Shown: piece after piece, positions 47,414-56,241 of the stretch
Numbering within the stretch: the first letter of the stretch is position 1
Layout: each line of letters opens with the position of its first letter
NCBI RefSeq assembly: GCF_021295315.1
Contig: NZ_JAIMJA010000017.1
Location: 28,511-92,510, forward strand
From: Motilimonas cestriensis
GTDB lineage: Bacteria > Pseudomonadota > Gammaproteobacteria > Enterobacterales > CBDFNC01
Reading direction: 5' to 3'
DNA length: 64,000 bases
Translations under genes and position numbers: made by a program
The notes under the pieces: generated by a model
Seen by the model: the letters and a program-made list of their open reading frames with translations, nothing else
Databases searched by the model: none
What the model was told of the DNA's origin: nothing

Positions 47414-47580
47414 GGACTCTCCTTCATTATGAGGTCAAAAGCTGCTATTTTTCGCATATCAAAACGGCGCTGAAGGCCAATATTCGCTTTTGTGTTTGAT
47501 TTAGTAAGTGCTAAAAACAATAAGTTTACCTAAAATACAGGCCTACGCCAGTAAAAACACAAGTTTAGCTAGGAACGCTC

Positions 47581-48693
47581 GTGATTCTTTTCCGTTATTT
47601 ATTAAAAGAAACAGCCAAGACACAAATTGCTGTGTTGTTCATTTTACTATTGATTTTTATTAGCCAAAAATTTGTTCGGGTATTGGCTGATGCGGTCAAT
47701 GGTAATATTCCAGCTGATTTGGTGTTAACCATTTTATGGCTGAATTTGCCGTCACTTGGCACTTTAATGATCCCCATTAGTTTATTTATTGCAGTGTTGT
47801 TTGCCCATGGGCGACTGCATGCTGAAAGTGAAATGGTGGTGATGACTGCGTGTGGTTATAGTCCCAAAAATGTGCTTAATGCGACCATGGTGCTGGCGCT
47901 TATCACAGCCGCTTTTGCCGCCTACATTACATTTTATATTTCACCTGCTGCGAACTTAAAAGAGCGGCAAGTTATTGAGGAAGCACAGGCCGATGCCGGA
48001 TTGGCTACTTTGATTGAAGGTCGCTTTCACTCCGCGCCGGACGGCTCGGGTGTGGTTTATGTCGAGAATTACTCTGAAGGTTACAATTTAAGTAAAATTT
48101 TTGCCGCGCATTGGCCCAAGGAGGGTGAGCAGCGACCTTCGGTGTTGACAGCTCAAACGGGTAAGGTGGTTGAAAAGAAAGGCGCTGAAATTCTGACTTT
48201 GTATGACGGTCAACGTTATGAAGGAATACAAGGCCAGAAAGATTATCAAATAACTGAATTTGATAGTTTCTCCATGGTGCTAGAAAGCCGTGAGGTGAAG
48301 GAGAGTCGACGTAAAGTTGATACTATCCCGACAGTTGAGCTACTCGGATCAAATGACTTAGCGGAGCAGGTGGAGTTGCAATGGCGTATTGCGTTGCCTA
48401 TTTCTATTTTGATCCTGACGTTTATTGTGGTACCGATGGCTGTCGTTAATCCCCGTCAGGGTCGTTACGCTAAGTTATTTCCTGCCCTATTGATTTATTT
48501 GTCCTATTTCTTACTACTCAGTGCGAGTCGCAGTGGCATTGAAGATAAGACTTTGCCTTTGCTTAGTATGTGGTTAGTGCAAGGGGCTTTCTTGTTGGTG
48601 GGGATCTATCTCAATATCAAAGATCATCCAACGATTGCGCAGTTATTCAATAAAAAAGCCACGGCGGCGAGTTCAGCAAAAGGTGAAAGATAA
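47581..48693 (+). CDS. lptF: LPS export ABC permease LptF
   Basis: 370 residues starting with GTG. Three membrane helices at the N-terminus (FRYLLKETAKTQIAVLFILL; SLGTLMIPISLFIAVLFAHG), a periplasmic jellyroll (about 125-265) and three C-terminal helices. With LptG and the LptB ATPase it extracts LPS from the inner membrane and feeds LptC-A-D. It overlaps lptG by one base (TAATG). Confidence 0.97.
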   Translation: MILFRYLLKETAKTQIAVLFILLLIFISQKFVRVLADAVNGNIPADLVLTILWLNLPSLGTLMIPISLFIAVLFAHGRLHAESEMVVMTACGYSPKNVLNATMVLALITAAFAAYITFYISPAANLKERQVIEEAQADAGLATLIEGRFHSAPDGSGVVYVENYSEGYNLSKIFAAHWPKEGEQRPSVLTAQTGKVVEKKGAEILTLYDGQRYEGIQGQKDYQITEFDSFSMVLESREVKESRRKVDTIPTVELLGSNDLAEQVELQWRIALPISILILTFIVVPMAVVNPRQGRYAKLFPALLIYLSYFLLLSASRSGIEDKTLPLLSMWLVQGAFLLVGIYLNIKDHPTIAQLFNKKATAASSAKGER

Positions 48694-49757
48694 TGGGGAT
48701 TCTTGATCGATACATTGGCCGTACCATTATTGCCGCAACCTTGTTGTGCTTATTAACGCTGGTTGGATTGAGCGCCATTATTAAGTTTGTTGAACAGCTA
48801 GGCAAAGTGGGAGAGGGTGATTACGATGTGATGCTCGCTGGACTATATGTATTACTTAAAATGCCAAAAGAAATAGAACTATTTTTTCCGATGGCGGCAT
48901 TACTTGGCTCTTTAGTTGGATTGGGCTCCCTTGCTAGTAGCAGTGAATTGGTGGTGATGCAGGCTGCCGGTATATCAAAAATGCGCATTGCGCTGTCGGT
49001 GTTAAAAACCGCAGTACCGATTATGGTCTTAGTGATGGTGATTGGCGAGTTTGTTTCGCCTGTGTCTGAAACGGCGGCGAAAGAGCTACGCCGAGGGGCA
49101 ACTTATGGCGGCAATGTGATCAGCTCACAATACGGCGTGTGGGCAAAGGATGGCGATAACTTTGTCAGTATCGGTGAGGTAAGAAATAAAACGCAAGTGT
49201 TTGACGTTAAAGTATTTGTGTTTAATGATGAATTGAAACTCAGCCAGTCTATCCATGCCGAAAGAGCTGAGTTTACCGACAAAGGCTGGCATGCTTTTAA
49301 TATTCAGAAAACCTTTTTTAATGATGAGTCTGTGACGTCAACATCAATCGATCAAGAAGTTTGGCAGTCGAGTCTGACCCCAGATAAGTTAAGTGTGGTC
49401 ACCATCAAGCCAGAAGATATGTCGATGCGAAACTTATGGGCTTATATTGATTATTTAAAAACCAATAAACAAGATGCGAGTCGTTATGAATTAGCGCTTT
49501 GGCGTGCGGTAATGGTGCCATTTACGGTATTGGTAACCATGTTATTAGCGATTTCGTTTATTTTTGGCCCGCTGCGTACGGTAACAATGGGAGCCAGATT
49601 AATGATGGGGATCGTGGTTGGTTTTACTTTCTATGTTTCAAACGAAATGTTTGGCCCCGTCAGCTTGGTTTTTAACATTCCACCGTTTATTGGTGCCCTT
49701 GCGCCAAGCTTAGGTTTTATTCTACTTTCTGCCTTCTTACTTAAACGGCAAAGCTAA
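48693..49757 (+). CDS. lptG: LPS export ABC permease LptG
   Basis: 354 residues with the same layout as LptF: N-terminal helices (LDRYIGRTIIAATLLCLLTL), the coupling-helix region SSSELVVMQAAGISKMRIA, a periplasmic beta-jellyroll (about 135-265) and C-terminal helices ending GFILLSAFLLKRQS. Partner of LptF in the LptB2FG transporter. Start codon overlaps the lptF stop. Confidence 0.97.
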   Translation: MGILDRYIGRTIIAATLLCLLTLVGLSAIIKFVEQLGKVGEGDYDVMLAGLYVLLKMPKEIELFFPMAALLGSLVGLGSLASSSELVVMQAAGISKMRIALSVLKTAVPIMVLVMVIGEFVSPVSETAAKELRRGATYGGNVISSQYGVWAKDGDNFVSIGEVRNKTQVFDVKVFVFNDELKLSQSIHAERAEFTDKGWHAFNIQKTFFNDESVTSTSIDQEVWQSSLTPDKLSVVTIKPEDMSMRNLWAYIDYLKTNKQDASRYELALWRAVMVPFTVLVTMLLAISFIFGPLRTVTMGARLMMGIVVGFTFYVSNEMFGPVSLVFNIPPFIGALAPSLGFILLSAFLLKRQS

Positions 49758-49774
49758 ACGATGAGTTGTTTCAA

Positions 49775-49808
49775 ACGCAAAAGGTCACCCTCGGGTGACC
49801 TTTTGCGT
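49775..49808. terminator. Bidirectional terminator after lptG
   Basis: A perfect 34-bp palindrome with 16-bp arms: ACGCAAAAGGTCACCC, TC, and the reverse complement. A-run and T-run flank the GC core on both sides, suiting the convergent lptG and RDD genes. Confidence 0.9.
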
Positions 49809-49827
49809 GGCTGAGTCGTTGCTCTGG

Positions 49828-50376
49828 TTAGTACCACTTAACCCCTTTGATGGTGACTCGTTCATTTAATTCTTTCGTCAACACAACCACTTCACACTCA
49901 GCCCAATGATCTTGGAAGCTGCGGTGTTTAGGCTTGTTGAAGGGCACAAATAAGTTGCCTAGGCCACAGGTTGCGGTCGCTAATCGGATCACCGCTTGTG
50001 ATTTATTAATTGGGCTGCCATCTTCGTTCTGAACCCGTAATCGCCATGCTCGCATGCCGATGGTTTGCCCTCCTCGGGTCCAAAAGAACACATAAAAGCT
50101 AATAAAAACAAACCAAATCCAAAGCTGATAGAAGATATTATGGCTTAAATAGGCTGCCATATCGACATGGCCTGCTGTTGAAATAAGGCCCATTTTTTCT
50201 AATAGAATGGCAACCACTGCCCCCAGTGCCGCGGAAAATAGCATCACTGCGATGACCACTAGTGCATCGTATATGAGTGCGCCTAAACGGCGGCCTAAGC
50301 CAGCGGATGGTAAACCGATAAAGGGGTTAATTGGCTTGCTAGGGGTTGCAGTCTTATTTTTCTTATTTTTTTTCAT
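49828..50376 (-). CDS. RDD family membrane protein
   Basis: 182 residues. The RDD signature appears as LGRRLGALIYDALVVIAVML with the family R and D residues. A second part has FFWTRGGQTIGMRAWRLRVQ and the C-terminal HRSFQDHWAECEVV. Three to four membrane helices (about 30-60, 85-105 and 130-150). RDD proteins are of varied role (ion exchange or insertion partners). A homologue lies near lptFG/pepA in related genomes. Confidence 0.9.
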   Translation of the reverse strand: MKKNKKNKTATPSKPINPFIGLPSAGLGRRLGALIYDALVVIAVMLFSAALGAVVAILLEKMGLISTAGHVDMAAYLSHNIFYQLWIWFVFISFYVFFWTRGGQTIGMRAWRLRVQNEDGSPINKSQAVIRLATATCGLGNLFVPFNKPKHRSFQDHWAECEVVVLTKELNERVTIKGVKWY

Positions 50377-50584
50377 CGTTTATCTACTTTAAATAATTTT
50401 GCTAGAGCTGGGAGCGATAAATAATCGTGTTAGCTTTTGGAGCGCTAAATGATAGTGCTAGATTTTTGATGGCTGATTGTAGCAAATTTATTTGAGTTAG
50501 CAGTGTGATAGGTCATTAAAATATCGGAATTGATGAATTAGTGAGCGGTTGATTTAATTGTCAAACAGATCGGCATAAAAGCGC

Positions 50585-50612
50585 TTGCCAAGGCGTTCGT
50601 CATGAGTATAAT
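50585..50612 (+). promoter_or_regulatory. Promoter of tRNA-Leu(CAA)
   Basis: TTGCCA at 50585-50590 and consensus TATAAT at 50607-50612, 16 bp apart, 46 bp before the tRNA. Confidence 0.75.
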
Positions 50613-50658
50613 CGCAACTCTTAACAGGGAATAGCTGACCAGTTAACCCAGATTGTTA

Positions 50659-50743
50659 GCCCGAGTGGTGAAATCGGTAGACACGCCTGATTCAAAATCA
50701 GGTTTCCTCGGAAGTGGCGGTTCAAGTCCGCCCTCGGGCACCA
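50659..50743 (+). tRNA. tRNA-Leu(CAA)
   Basis: 85-nt class II tRNA with long variable arm. Acceptor stem GCCCGAG / CTCGGGC, encoded CCA, anticodon CAA in loop TTCAAAA (stem CTGA/TCAG). Reads UUG codons. Confidence 0.97.
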
Positions 50744-50750
50744 TATTTTA

Positions 50751-50782
50751 AAAAAAGCCTCAACTTATGTTGGGGCTTTTTT
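50751..50782 (+). terminator. Terminator of tRNA-Leu
   Basis: Stem AAAAGCCTCAAC / GTTGGGGCTTTT (one mismatch) with loop TTAT, followed by TTT. Confidence 0.92.
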
Positions 50783-50795
50783 TATGCTTATTTCG

Positions 50796-51122
50796 TTACA
50801 AATAAGGTGGCGTAATCATTTCATCACTGACGAGGTGATCTAGGATAGGTGTCATCAGCACCGGTGGATAGTTTCGTAAGATTGCACTGACCATTTTCTT
50901 TCGAGCTTCTTGATGGGAATCATCCATATTAAAAGCGGCTTCCCAGCATGCTTTACTGGTCCACTGACTGTAAGAATACCAATTATTGTCACTCCCTTTG
51001 TGTAATTTTGAGCCAAGGGCACCGTATTTTTCAATATTACGATGGACAATTTCTGTCCAACCTTCTTGGAAATATCTTAGGCGTTCAGGCTTTAGCTGCC
51101 ATTGATATAAAACCACAAACAT
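50796..51122 (-). CDS. ABM-like (dimeric alpha/beta barrel) monooxygenase-family protein
   Basis: 108 residues from the ATG at 51122, with GGAGG 5 nt upstream; the frame extends 4 codons more. MFVVLYQWQLKPERLRYFQE, GALGSKLHKGSDNNWYSYSQ and the W-x5-AAF segment are like antibiotic-biosynthesis-monooxygenase (ABM) family proteins with a ferredoxin-like fold. The actual reaction is unknown; many such proteins are small oxygenases or stress proteins. Single gene. Confidence 0.75.
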   Translation of the reverse strand: MFVVLYQWQLKPERLRYFQEGWTEIVHRNIEKYGALGSKLHKGSDNNWYSYSQWTSKACWEAAFNMDDSHQEARKKMVSAILRNYPPVLMTPILDHLVSDEMITPPYL

Positions 51123-51261
51123 GCTCACCTCCAAAATAATTTGCTAATGGTAATTATTCTCATTAAAATGAGTTCCAGATCTATTTATTTAATCATAGAC
51201 GAAACTAAGTGATTGTCTTTATTGTTTATTGAGCTGAAAATAACGGAAGGAGTGTGTGGAA

Positions 51262-51408
51262 ATGAACATTATCGTTGCCGCGTGTATTTTAATTGCTCCT
51301 GTATTGTTGATGGTGCCTTCGATGCGGCCGTTTATATTAATATCGCCAATGTTTACTTTGTTTGCATTGGCGATATTGTTGGCATTTGAACACCTTGGAT
51401 TCAACTAG
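51262..51408 (+). CDS. Small hydrophobic protein (48 residues), unknown function
   Basis: A short frame, MNIIVAACILIAPVLLMVPS at its start and ending with FEHLGFN, with two hydrophobic segments (about 3-19 and 24-42). GGAAGGAG lies about 9 nt upstream of the ATG. It sits alone in a 290-bp gap. The antisense frame on the minus strand (51219-51404) has no ribosome-binding site. No family recognised, and too short for composition tests, so the call rests on the start signal and hydrophobic pattern. Confidence 0.5.
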   Translation: MNIIVAACILIAPVLLMVPSMRPFILISPMFTLFALAILLAFEHLGFN

Positions 51409-51417
51409 CTAGCGCAG

Positions 51418-51714
51418 TTATTCGGCATCCTTTGGCTCGCGACTAAATTTGATTTGCTTCTCATCAAACAAAAACGCAATAGATTCATCAACGGCAACTT
51501 CAACTTTTTGCTTTAACGACGTTTTATCTTCGTCTTTCATATAGTTGTACATATCTACATCGTAACGGATGTAATGAACCGGCAATCTATTTAGCACAAT
51601 GCAGGCTAAATCTTCTAAAAACTCACTATCAAAGCGGCTATATAAATCGAGCTGTTTAAATCGCTCACTCACGAACCTTTCAGTAAAGTTATGTACATCA
51701 ATACCTAGTGCCAT
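51418..51714 (-). CDS. ComFB-family protein
   Basis: 98 residues. The core EFLEDLACIVLNRLPVHYIR fits the late-competence ComFB family (acidic helix, then LNRLPxxYI), followed by YDVDMYNYMKDEDKTSLKQK. The Cys-rich pair of Bacillus ComFB is largely missing. Members in cyanobacteria have been reported to bind cyclic dinucleotides; whether this one does is not shown. It lies downstream of glgA on the same strand, with a 110-bp gap. Confidence 0.75.
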   Translation of the reverse strand: MALGIDVHNFTERFVSERFKQLDLYSRFDSEFLEDLACIVLNRLPVHYIRYDVDMYNYMKDEDKTSLKQKVEVAVDESIAFLFDEKQIKFSREPKDAE

Positions 51715-51824
51715 AATAATAAACCCTGTCTATGTGTGATTTTTTAAGTATATACCTAAATACCTACAAAATGCCTGCTTAGCAATTATGGCAACAACTC
51801 ATGCTGCCTATATTGTCATGCTGG

Positions 51825-53294
51825 TTATAAAGCGTAGCGCTCGAGGGCTTTTGCATATAAACGTTCGTATTGAAAAACCGACTCAGACCAGTAGAAATGA
51901 GACTGCATCGCTTGTGTTTTCAATCTGATGATCTCATCTGGACGCTCTATATAAAGTAATAAAACTCGGCGTAATAAGTTGATTAAATCAACCGGCTCAG
52001 GCTCATAAAACATAAAGCCATTGCCATTATCATTGTCTTGATCGTAGTCGTTAACCGTGTCTTTTAGTCCGCCGACACCACGAACGATTGGTAAAGTACC
52101 GTAAGCTAAACTGTATAACTGGTTTAAGCCACAAGGCTCAAATAATGATGGCATCAAGAAAAAGTCTGCCCCAGCTTCTACTAAGTGAGAGAGGTAGTCG
52201 CTGTAGGTATTCACAAATTTAAATTTATCAGGATGGTGCTGCTCTAGTGAGCGTAAGTGACCCGTGATTGCCGGATCGCCAGTGCCGACAATGATTAGCT
52301 GAATATCGTGCAGCAATAAATCCTCTAATGCTGGCAGTAAAATATTAAAGCCCTTTTGTTCGGTTAGGCGGCAAACCATGCCAAATATTGCTTTATCGGA
52401 CTGAGCTAGGCCTACCTCTTGTTGTAATTTAGCTTTACAAACAGCCTTGCCTGATAAGTCGTGTGACGAGTAATTTTGCGGTAAATGGGGATCGACTTCT
52501 GGGTTCCAATCATTGTAATCACAACCGTTGATAATGCCTTCAAAATCTCGTATCCGGTTTACAAAGCAATGAGACATACCATGTGAGCCAAGTGGTGTTA
52601 GAAGCTCAGAGGCATAGTTAGGACTGACGGCGTTGATTTTGTCAGCGTAAAGCACACCCGCTTTTAGGTAATTAATATAGCTGTAATTCTCCAGTACTTG
52701 ATGATCCATGCAGCTATTAACTTCAGGGATCAGCTTAAGTTGAGACTTTTCGAAAATGCCTTGGTAGGCGGCATTATGGCAAGTAAGTATGGTTTTGGTG
52801 TGACTGAAGCGACCACTGTCGCGATAGCGTGTCTTAAGTAAAAAAGGCACTAATGACGTATGCCAGTCATTACAATGAATAATATCCGGAATGAAGTCTA
52901 AGGTTTCGCAACTCTGTAAAATTGCCAGGGAGAAAAAAGCAAAGCGTTCGCCGTTATCATTATAAGCATGATCATCTTCGCCGTAGAGACCTGCGCGATC
53001 AAAGTAGTGGGGACTATCGATACCATAGACCGGGACACCACCCATTTTTAATTGTTTTATTGAGTATGGGATCTCGGGTAAGCCGCTTTGTGGGCGCATG
53101 GTTTGGTTACACAAAAACTCGGCTGTATCAGCACCTTTTACCGTGCGATAAAGTGGCATCATGACGCGCACATCATGGCCATGTTCGTGCAAGGCTAAAG
53201 GCAATGCTTTAGCCACATCGGCAAGCCCACCTGTTTTCGCGAAGCCTTCTACTTCGGAAGCCACAAACAGAATTTTTAGTTTTGTATCAGTCAA
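51825..53294 (-). CDS. glgA: Glycogen synthase
   Basis: 489 residues, GT5 family, uses ADP-glucose to extend alpha-1,4-glucan. The N-terminal ADP-glucose loop is VEGFAKTGGLADVAKALPLA. The C-terminal acceptor/donor region has MPSLFEPCGLNQLYSLAYGT and PIVRGVGGLKDTV. Typical length (E. coli GlgA 477). Follows the two glgC genes on the same strand, with a weak hairpin between. glgB, glgX and glgP are not in the window. Confidence 0.97.
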   Translation of the reverse strand: MTDTKLKILFVASEVEGFAKTGGLADVAKALPLALHEHGHDVRVMMPLYRTVKGADTAEFLCNQTMRPQSGLPEIPYSIKQLKMGGVPVYGIDSPHYFDRAGLYGEDDHAYNDNGERFAFFSLAILQSCETLDFIPDIIHCNDWHTSLVPFLLKTRYRDSGRFSHTKTILTCHNAAYQGIFEKSQLKLIPEVNSCMDHQVLENYSYINYLKAGVLYADKINAVSPNYASELLTPLGSHGMSHCFVNRIRDFEGIINGCDYNDWNPEVDPHLPQNYSSHDLSGKAVCKAKLQQEVGLAQSDKAIFGMVCRLTEQKGFNILLPALEDLLLHDIQLIIVGTGDPAITGHLRSLEQHHPDKFKFVNTYSDYLSHLVEAGADFFLMPSLFEPCGLNQLYSLAYGTLPIVRGVGGLKDTVNDYDQDNDNGNGFMFYEPEPVDLINLLRRVLLLYIERPDEIIRLKTQAMQSHFYWSESVFQYERLYAKALERYAL

Positions 53295-53346
53295 AATGCG
53301 CTCCTTTTGATGCGCTGTACTTATTATTCTAGTTATTAGAAACGGA

Positions 53347-53368
53347 AAAGCGGCTGTTCAGCCGCTTT
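53347..53368 (-). terminator. Hairpin between glgC and glgA
   Basis: Perfect 9-bp stem AAAGCGGCT / AGCCGCTTT with a 4-nt loop, 8 bp after the glgC stop. On the minus strand only TTTTCC follows, so it may be a partial terminator lowering glgA expression relative to glgC. Confidence 0.6.
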
Positions 53369-53376
53369 AGTATTGG

Positions 53377-54597
53377 CTAGAAGCCAACTCTTGAGCCTTT
53401 GGGTATTACAACTATCCCTTCATCGGAAACAGTAAAGCGACGGCGGTCAAGTTCGAGATCTTCACCGATCAAGGTACCCGGTGCAATCTCGACATCTTTA
53501 TCGATGATCGCATTACGGATGACACAGTTTTCACCTACCTTGGTATTACCTAGCATAATGGAGCCACTGATTTTTGATCCCGCTCTAATGTGACAGCGAA
53601 AGCCAAGAACGCTCTTATCTATGCTTGAACCTAAAATATAACAGCCACCCGATACCAGCGATTGGCTTACTTGGGACTCATGCTCATCACAGTCTTTAAA
53701 GGTCGCAGGCGGTAGCGGTGGGTAGTACGTGTGCAACGCCCATTTACGGTTATAAAGTGAAAAAGGTGGCTCGTCTTCTAGCAGATCCATATGGGCTTGC
53801 CAATAAGCGCTGATGGTACCAACATCACGCCAATAGCTACCCTCTTGCTCACCGTTAATTTTATTATCGTTAAAATTGTATACGAATACTTTTCCTTTTG
53901 GATAAAGTTTCGGAATAATATCCTTACCAAAATCGTGGCTAGAGCTTTCGTCTTCAGCGTCACTTTTCAATTCGCGCATCAAACATTTAGCTTCAAATAC
54001 GTAGTTACCCATGGATGCTAAAACATGATCAGGGTCGCCAGGGATAGTTTTAGGGTTTGAAGTTGGTTTTTCTTCAAAACCAATCATACGCCCATCTTCA
54101 TCGACTTCAATAATACCAAACTGGTTAGCTTCACTTACCGGAACCTGAATCGCGGCAACAGTCAGCTCTGCTTCATTTTGTTGGTGAAAGTCCACCATCT
54201 GGCGAATGTCCATTTTATAGATATGGTCACTGCCAAAGATACATACATGATCTGGTTCATCAATTTCAATAAAGCGTGAGTTTTGATAAATGGCATCGGC
54301 AGTACCATCATACCAACGCTTGCCCATGCGCATTTGCGCGGGAATGGCATCAATAAAACGGTCTGTTATGCCCGTTAAGTGCCAAGCTTTACGTAAGTGC
54401 ACGTTAAGGGATTGTGATTTAAATTGCGTTAATACGTAAATTCGTAAAAAGTCCGAGTTTACAAAGTTGTTTAACGCAAAGTCGATCAAACGATAACTGC
54501 CACCAAAGGGAACAGAGGGCTTAGAGCGTGATTGTGTGAGTGGATAAAGGCGTGTGCCTTCACCGCCAGCCAGCACCATGGAAAGAATTCGTGCCAT
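53377..54597 (-). CDS. glgC: Glucose-1-phosphate adenylyltransferase (glgC paralogue 1)
   Basis: 406 residues. Makes ADP-glucose from ATP and glucose-1-phosphate, the controlled step of glycogen synthesis. N-terminal nucleotidyltransferase LSMVLAGGEGTRLYPLTQSR then SKPSVPFGGSYRLIDFALNN, with the catalytic/regulatory segments DADAIYQN-like GTADAIYQNS and FGSDHIYKMDIRQMVDFH. C-terminal left-handed beta-helix from about 300 (GCYILGSSIDKSVLGFRCHI). Strongly similar to the neighbouring paralogue throughout. Confidence 0.97.
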   Translation of the reverse strand: MARILSMVLAGGEGTRLYPLTQSRSKPSVPFGGSYRLIDFALNNFVNSDFLRIYVLTQFKSQSLNVHLRKAWHLTGITDRFIDAIPAQMRMGKRWYDGTADAIYQNSRFIEIDEPDHVCIFGSDHIYKMDIRQMVDFHQQNEAELTVAAIQVPVSEANQFGIIEVDEDGRMIGFEEKPTSNPKTIPGDPDHVLASMGNYVFEAKCLMRELKSDAEDESSSHDFGKDIIPKLYPKGKVFVYNFNDNKINGEQEGSYWRDVGTISAYWQAHMDLLEDEPPFSLYNRKWALHTYYPPLPPATFKDCDEHESQVSQSLVSGGCYILGSSIDKSVLGFRCHIRAGSKISGSIMLGNTKVGENCVIRNAIIDKDVEIAPGTLIGEDLELDRRRFTVSDEGIVVIPKGSRVGF

Positions 54598-54784
54598 TAA
54601 TACATCCTTAATTTAATTCATTTATTTTGGGGACTCCCCCAGCCTTGGCCCTATGTCAATTCTGTTCACAACCATTATTTTTATTTTATTAGCGTGTTGT
54701 GATTAGTCTGCCTAATTGGTTAATTAAGACAGTGCGGTAGTTCAAGCTTTATTACATATCAGCTTCATTTCCGCGTATTTATCG

Positions 54785-56008
54785 TTAAAACCCAACTTTA
54801 GAATTTTTCGCGATGACTACAATGCCGTTTTCAGATACGGTGAAGCGGGCTCTATCTTGTTCTATGTCCTCACCAATAATGGTACCCGGTGCAATCTCAA
54901 CGTTTTTATCAATAATAGCGCGGGTAATTCGACAACCTTCGCCAATTTTGACACTGCCTAGCATCACGGTTTCAGTAATTTTAGAACCGCTGCGAATATG
55001 ACTGTGAAAGCCTAAAACGCTGCGTTCAATCACGGTACCAAGAATAAAACATCCAGCAGAAAGCAATGATTGGCTTACTTTTGTTTTATAACCGTCACTG
55101 TCTTTAAAGGTGGCTGGTGGCAGTGGCGGATGATAGGTATGAAGTGGCCATTTTCGGTTGTATAAAGAGAAAGGGGCTTCATCATCGAGTAAGTCCATAT
55201 GGGCTTCCCAATAAGCATCTAGGGTACCTACGTCACGCCAATAAACAGCGTCAGGCTCACCGGCAATTTTGTTTTCATTGAAGTTGTAAACAAAAACCTT
55301 ACCTTGCGGATATAAGTGCGGAATGATGTCTTTACCAAAGTCATGCTCAGAGTCTTCTAAATCGGCATCTCGTCTTAGTTCACTTAACAAGGTGTCGGTT
55401 TCAAAGATGTAATTACCCATGGAAGCTAACACATGCTCAGGGTCGCCAGGAATGGTTTTAGCTTCTTCAACCGAGGGCTTTTCTTGAAAACCGATCATGC
55501 AGCCGTTTTCGTCAACTTCAATAATACCAAAATGATAAGCCTGATCTTTGGTTACTTTTATAGCCGCAACGGTCAGATCTGCCTCTTTACGTTTATGGAA
55601 GTCGACCATTTGGCGAATATCCATTTTGTAGATATGGTCACTACCGAAGATACAAACCTGATCCGGCTCGTTACTTTCAATTGACTTATCATTTTGGTAA
55701 ATCGCATCAGCGGTGCCATCATACCAGCGCTTGCCAACGCGCTGCTGTGCTGGAACGGGATCAATAAACCGGTCGGTAATACCAGAGAGGTGCCATGCTT
55801 GTCGCAGGTGAATATTGAGAGATTGAGATTTAAACTGTGTTAGTACGTATATTTTTAAAATATCAGCATTAACAAAATTGTTAAGTGCAAAGTCCAGTAA
55901 GCGGTAGCTGCCTCCGAATGGCACTGCGGGTTTAGAGCGAGTTTCTGTTAAGGGGTGAAGGCGTTTTCCTTCTCCTCCCGCAAGGATCATCGCGAGAATA
56001 CCAGCCAT
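54785..56008 (-). CDS. glgC: Glucose-1-phosphate adenylyltransferase (glgC paralogue 2)
   Basis: 407 residues from MAGILAMILAGGEGKRLHPL. GGAG lies 5 nt before this ATG, so the frame open to 56083 is not used. Same domains as the downstream paralogue: SKPAVPFGGSYRLLDFALNN, FGSDHIYKMDIRQMVDFH, and the beta-helix from about 300 (GCFILGTVIERSVLGFHSHI). The two copies align without gaps over nearly all their length and differ in scattered positions, so they arose by an old duplication. The 187-bp gap after it suggests a separate promoter for paralogue 1. Confidence 0.96.
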   Translation of the reverse strand: MAGILAMILAGGEGKRLHPLTETRSKPAVPFGGSYRLLDFALNNFVNADILKIYVLTQFKSQSLNIHLRQAWHLSGITDRFIDPVPAQQRVGKRWYDGTADAIYQNDKSIESNEPDQVCIFGSDHIYKMDIRQMVDFHKRKEADLTVAAIKVTKDQAYHFGIIEVDENGCMIGFQEKPSVEEAKTIPGDPEHVLASMGNYIFETDTLLSELRRDADLEDSEHDFGKDIIPHLYPQGKVFVYNFNENKIAGEPDAVYWRDVGTLDAYWEAHMDLLDDEAPFSLYNRKWPLHTYHPPLPPATFKDSDGYKTKVSQSLLSAGCFILGTVIERSVLGFHSHIRSGSKITETVMLGSVKIGEGCRITRAIIDKNVEIAPGTIIGEDIEQDRARFTVSENGIVVIAKNSKVGF

Positions 56009-56196
56009 ATGTTCTCCATTTTCAGTTAGTAGATTAGCCCAAGGATTTTCGGGTGTAGTTGGTTCATTTAAATAAAACATCATGACACTTAAATGAATTC
56101 TGACATTTTTATTACTTGCTACTAGTTTTATCTTTTTTTGCTTATTTTGTGAATAGTTAATATCTAGAAATGGCGGTTGAAGAAAGGATATGAGGA

Positions 56197-56221
56197 CTAA
56201 GCCGCTATTTTTGCGGCTTAG
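56197..56221. terminator. Hairpin between rsmC and glgC2
   Basis: Perfect 9-bp stem CTAAGCCGC / GCGGCTTAG with loop TATTTTT, 20 bp after the rsmC stop on the minus strand. No T-run follows, so termination strength is uncertain. Confidence 0.6.
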
Positions 56222-56241
56222 GGAGGATGGTTGCTGGCTTT

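Noticed and set aside
51219-51404. 61-codon minus-strand frame
   Set aside because: No ribosome-binding site; it is the antisense of the better supported 48-residue plus-strand frame.
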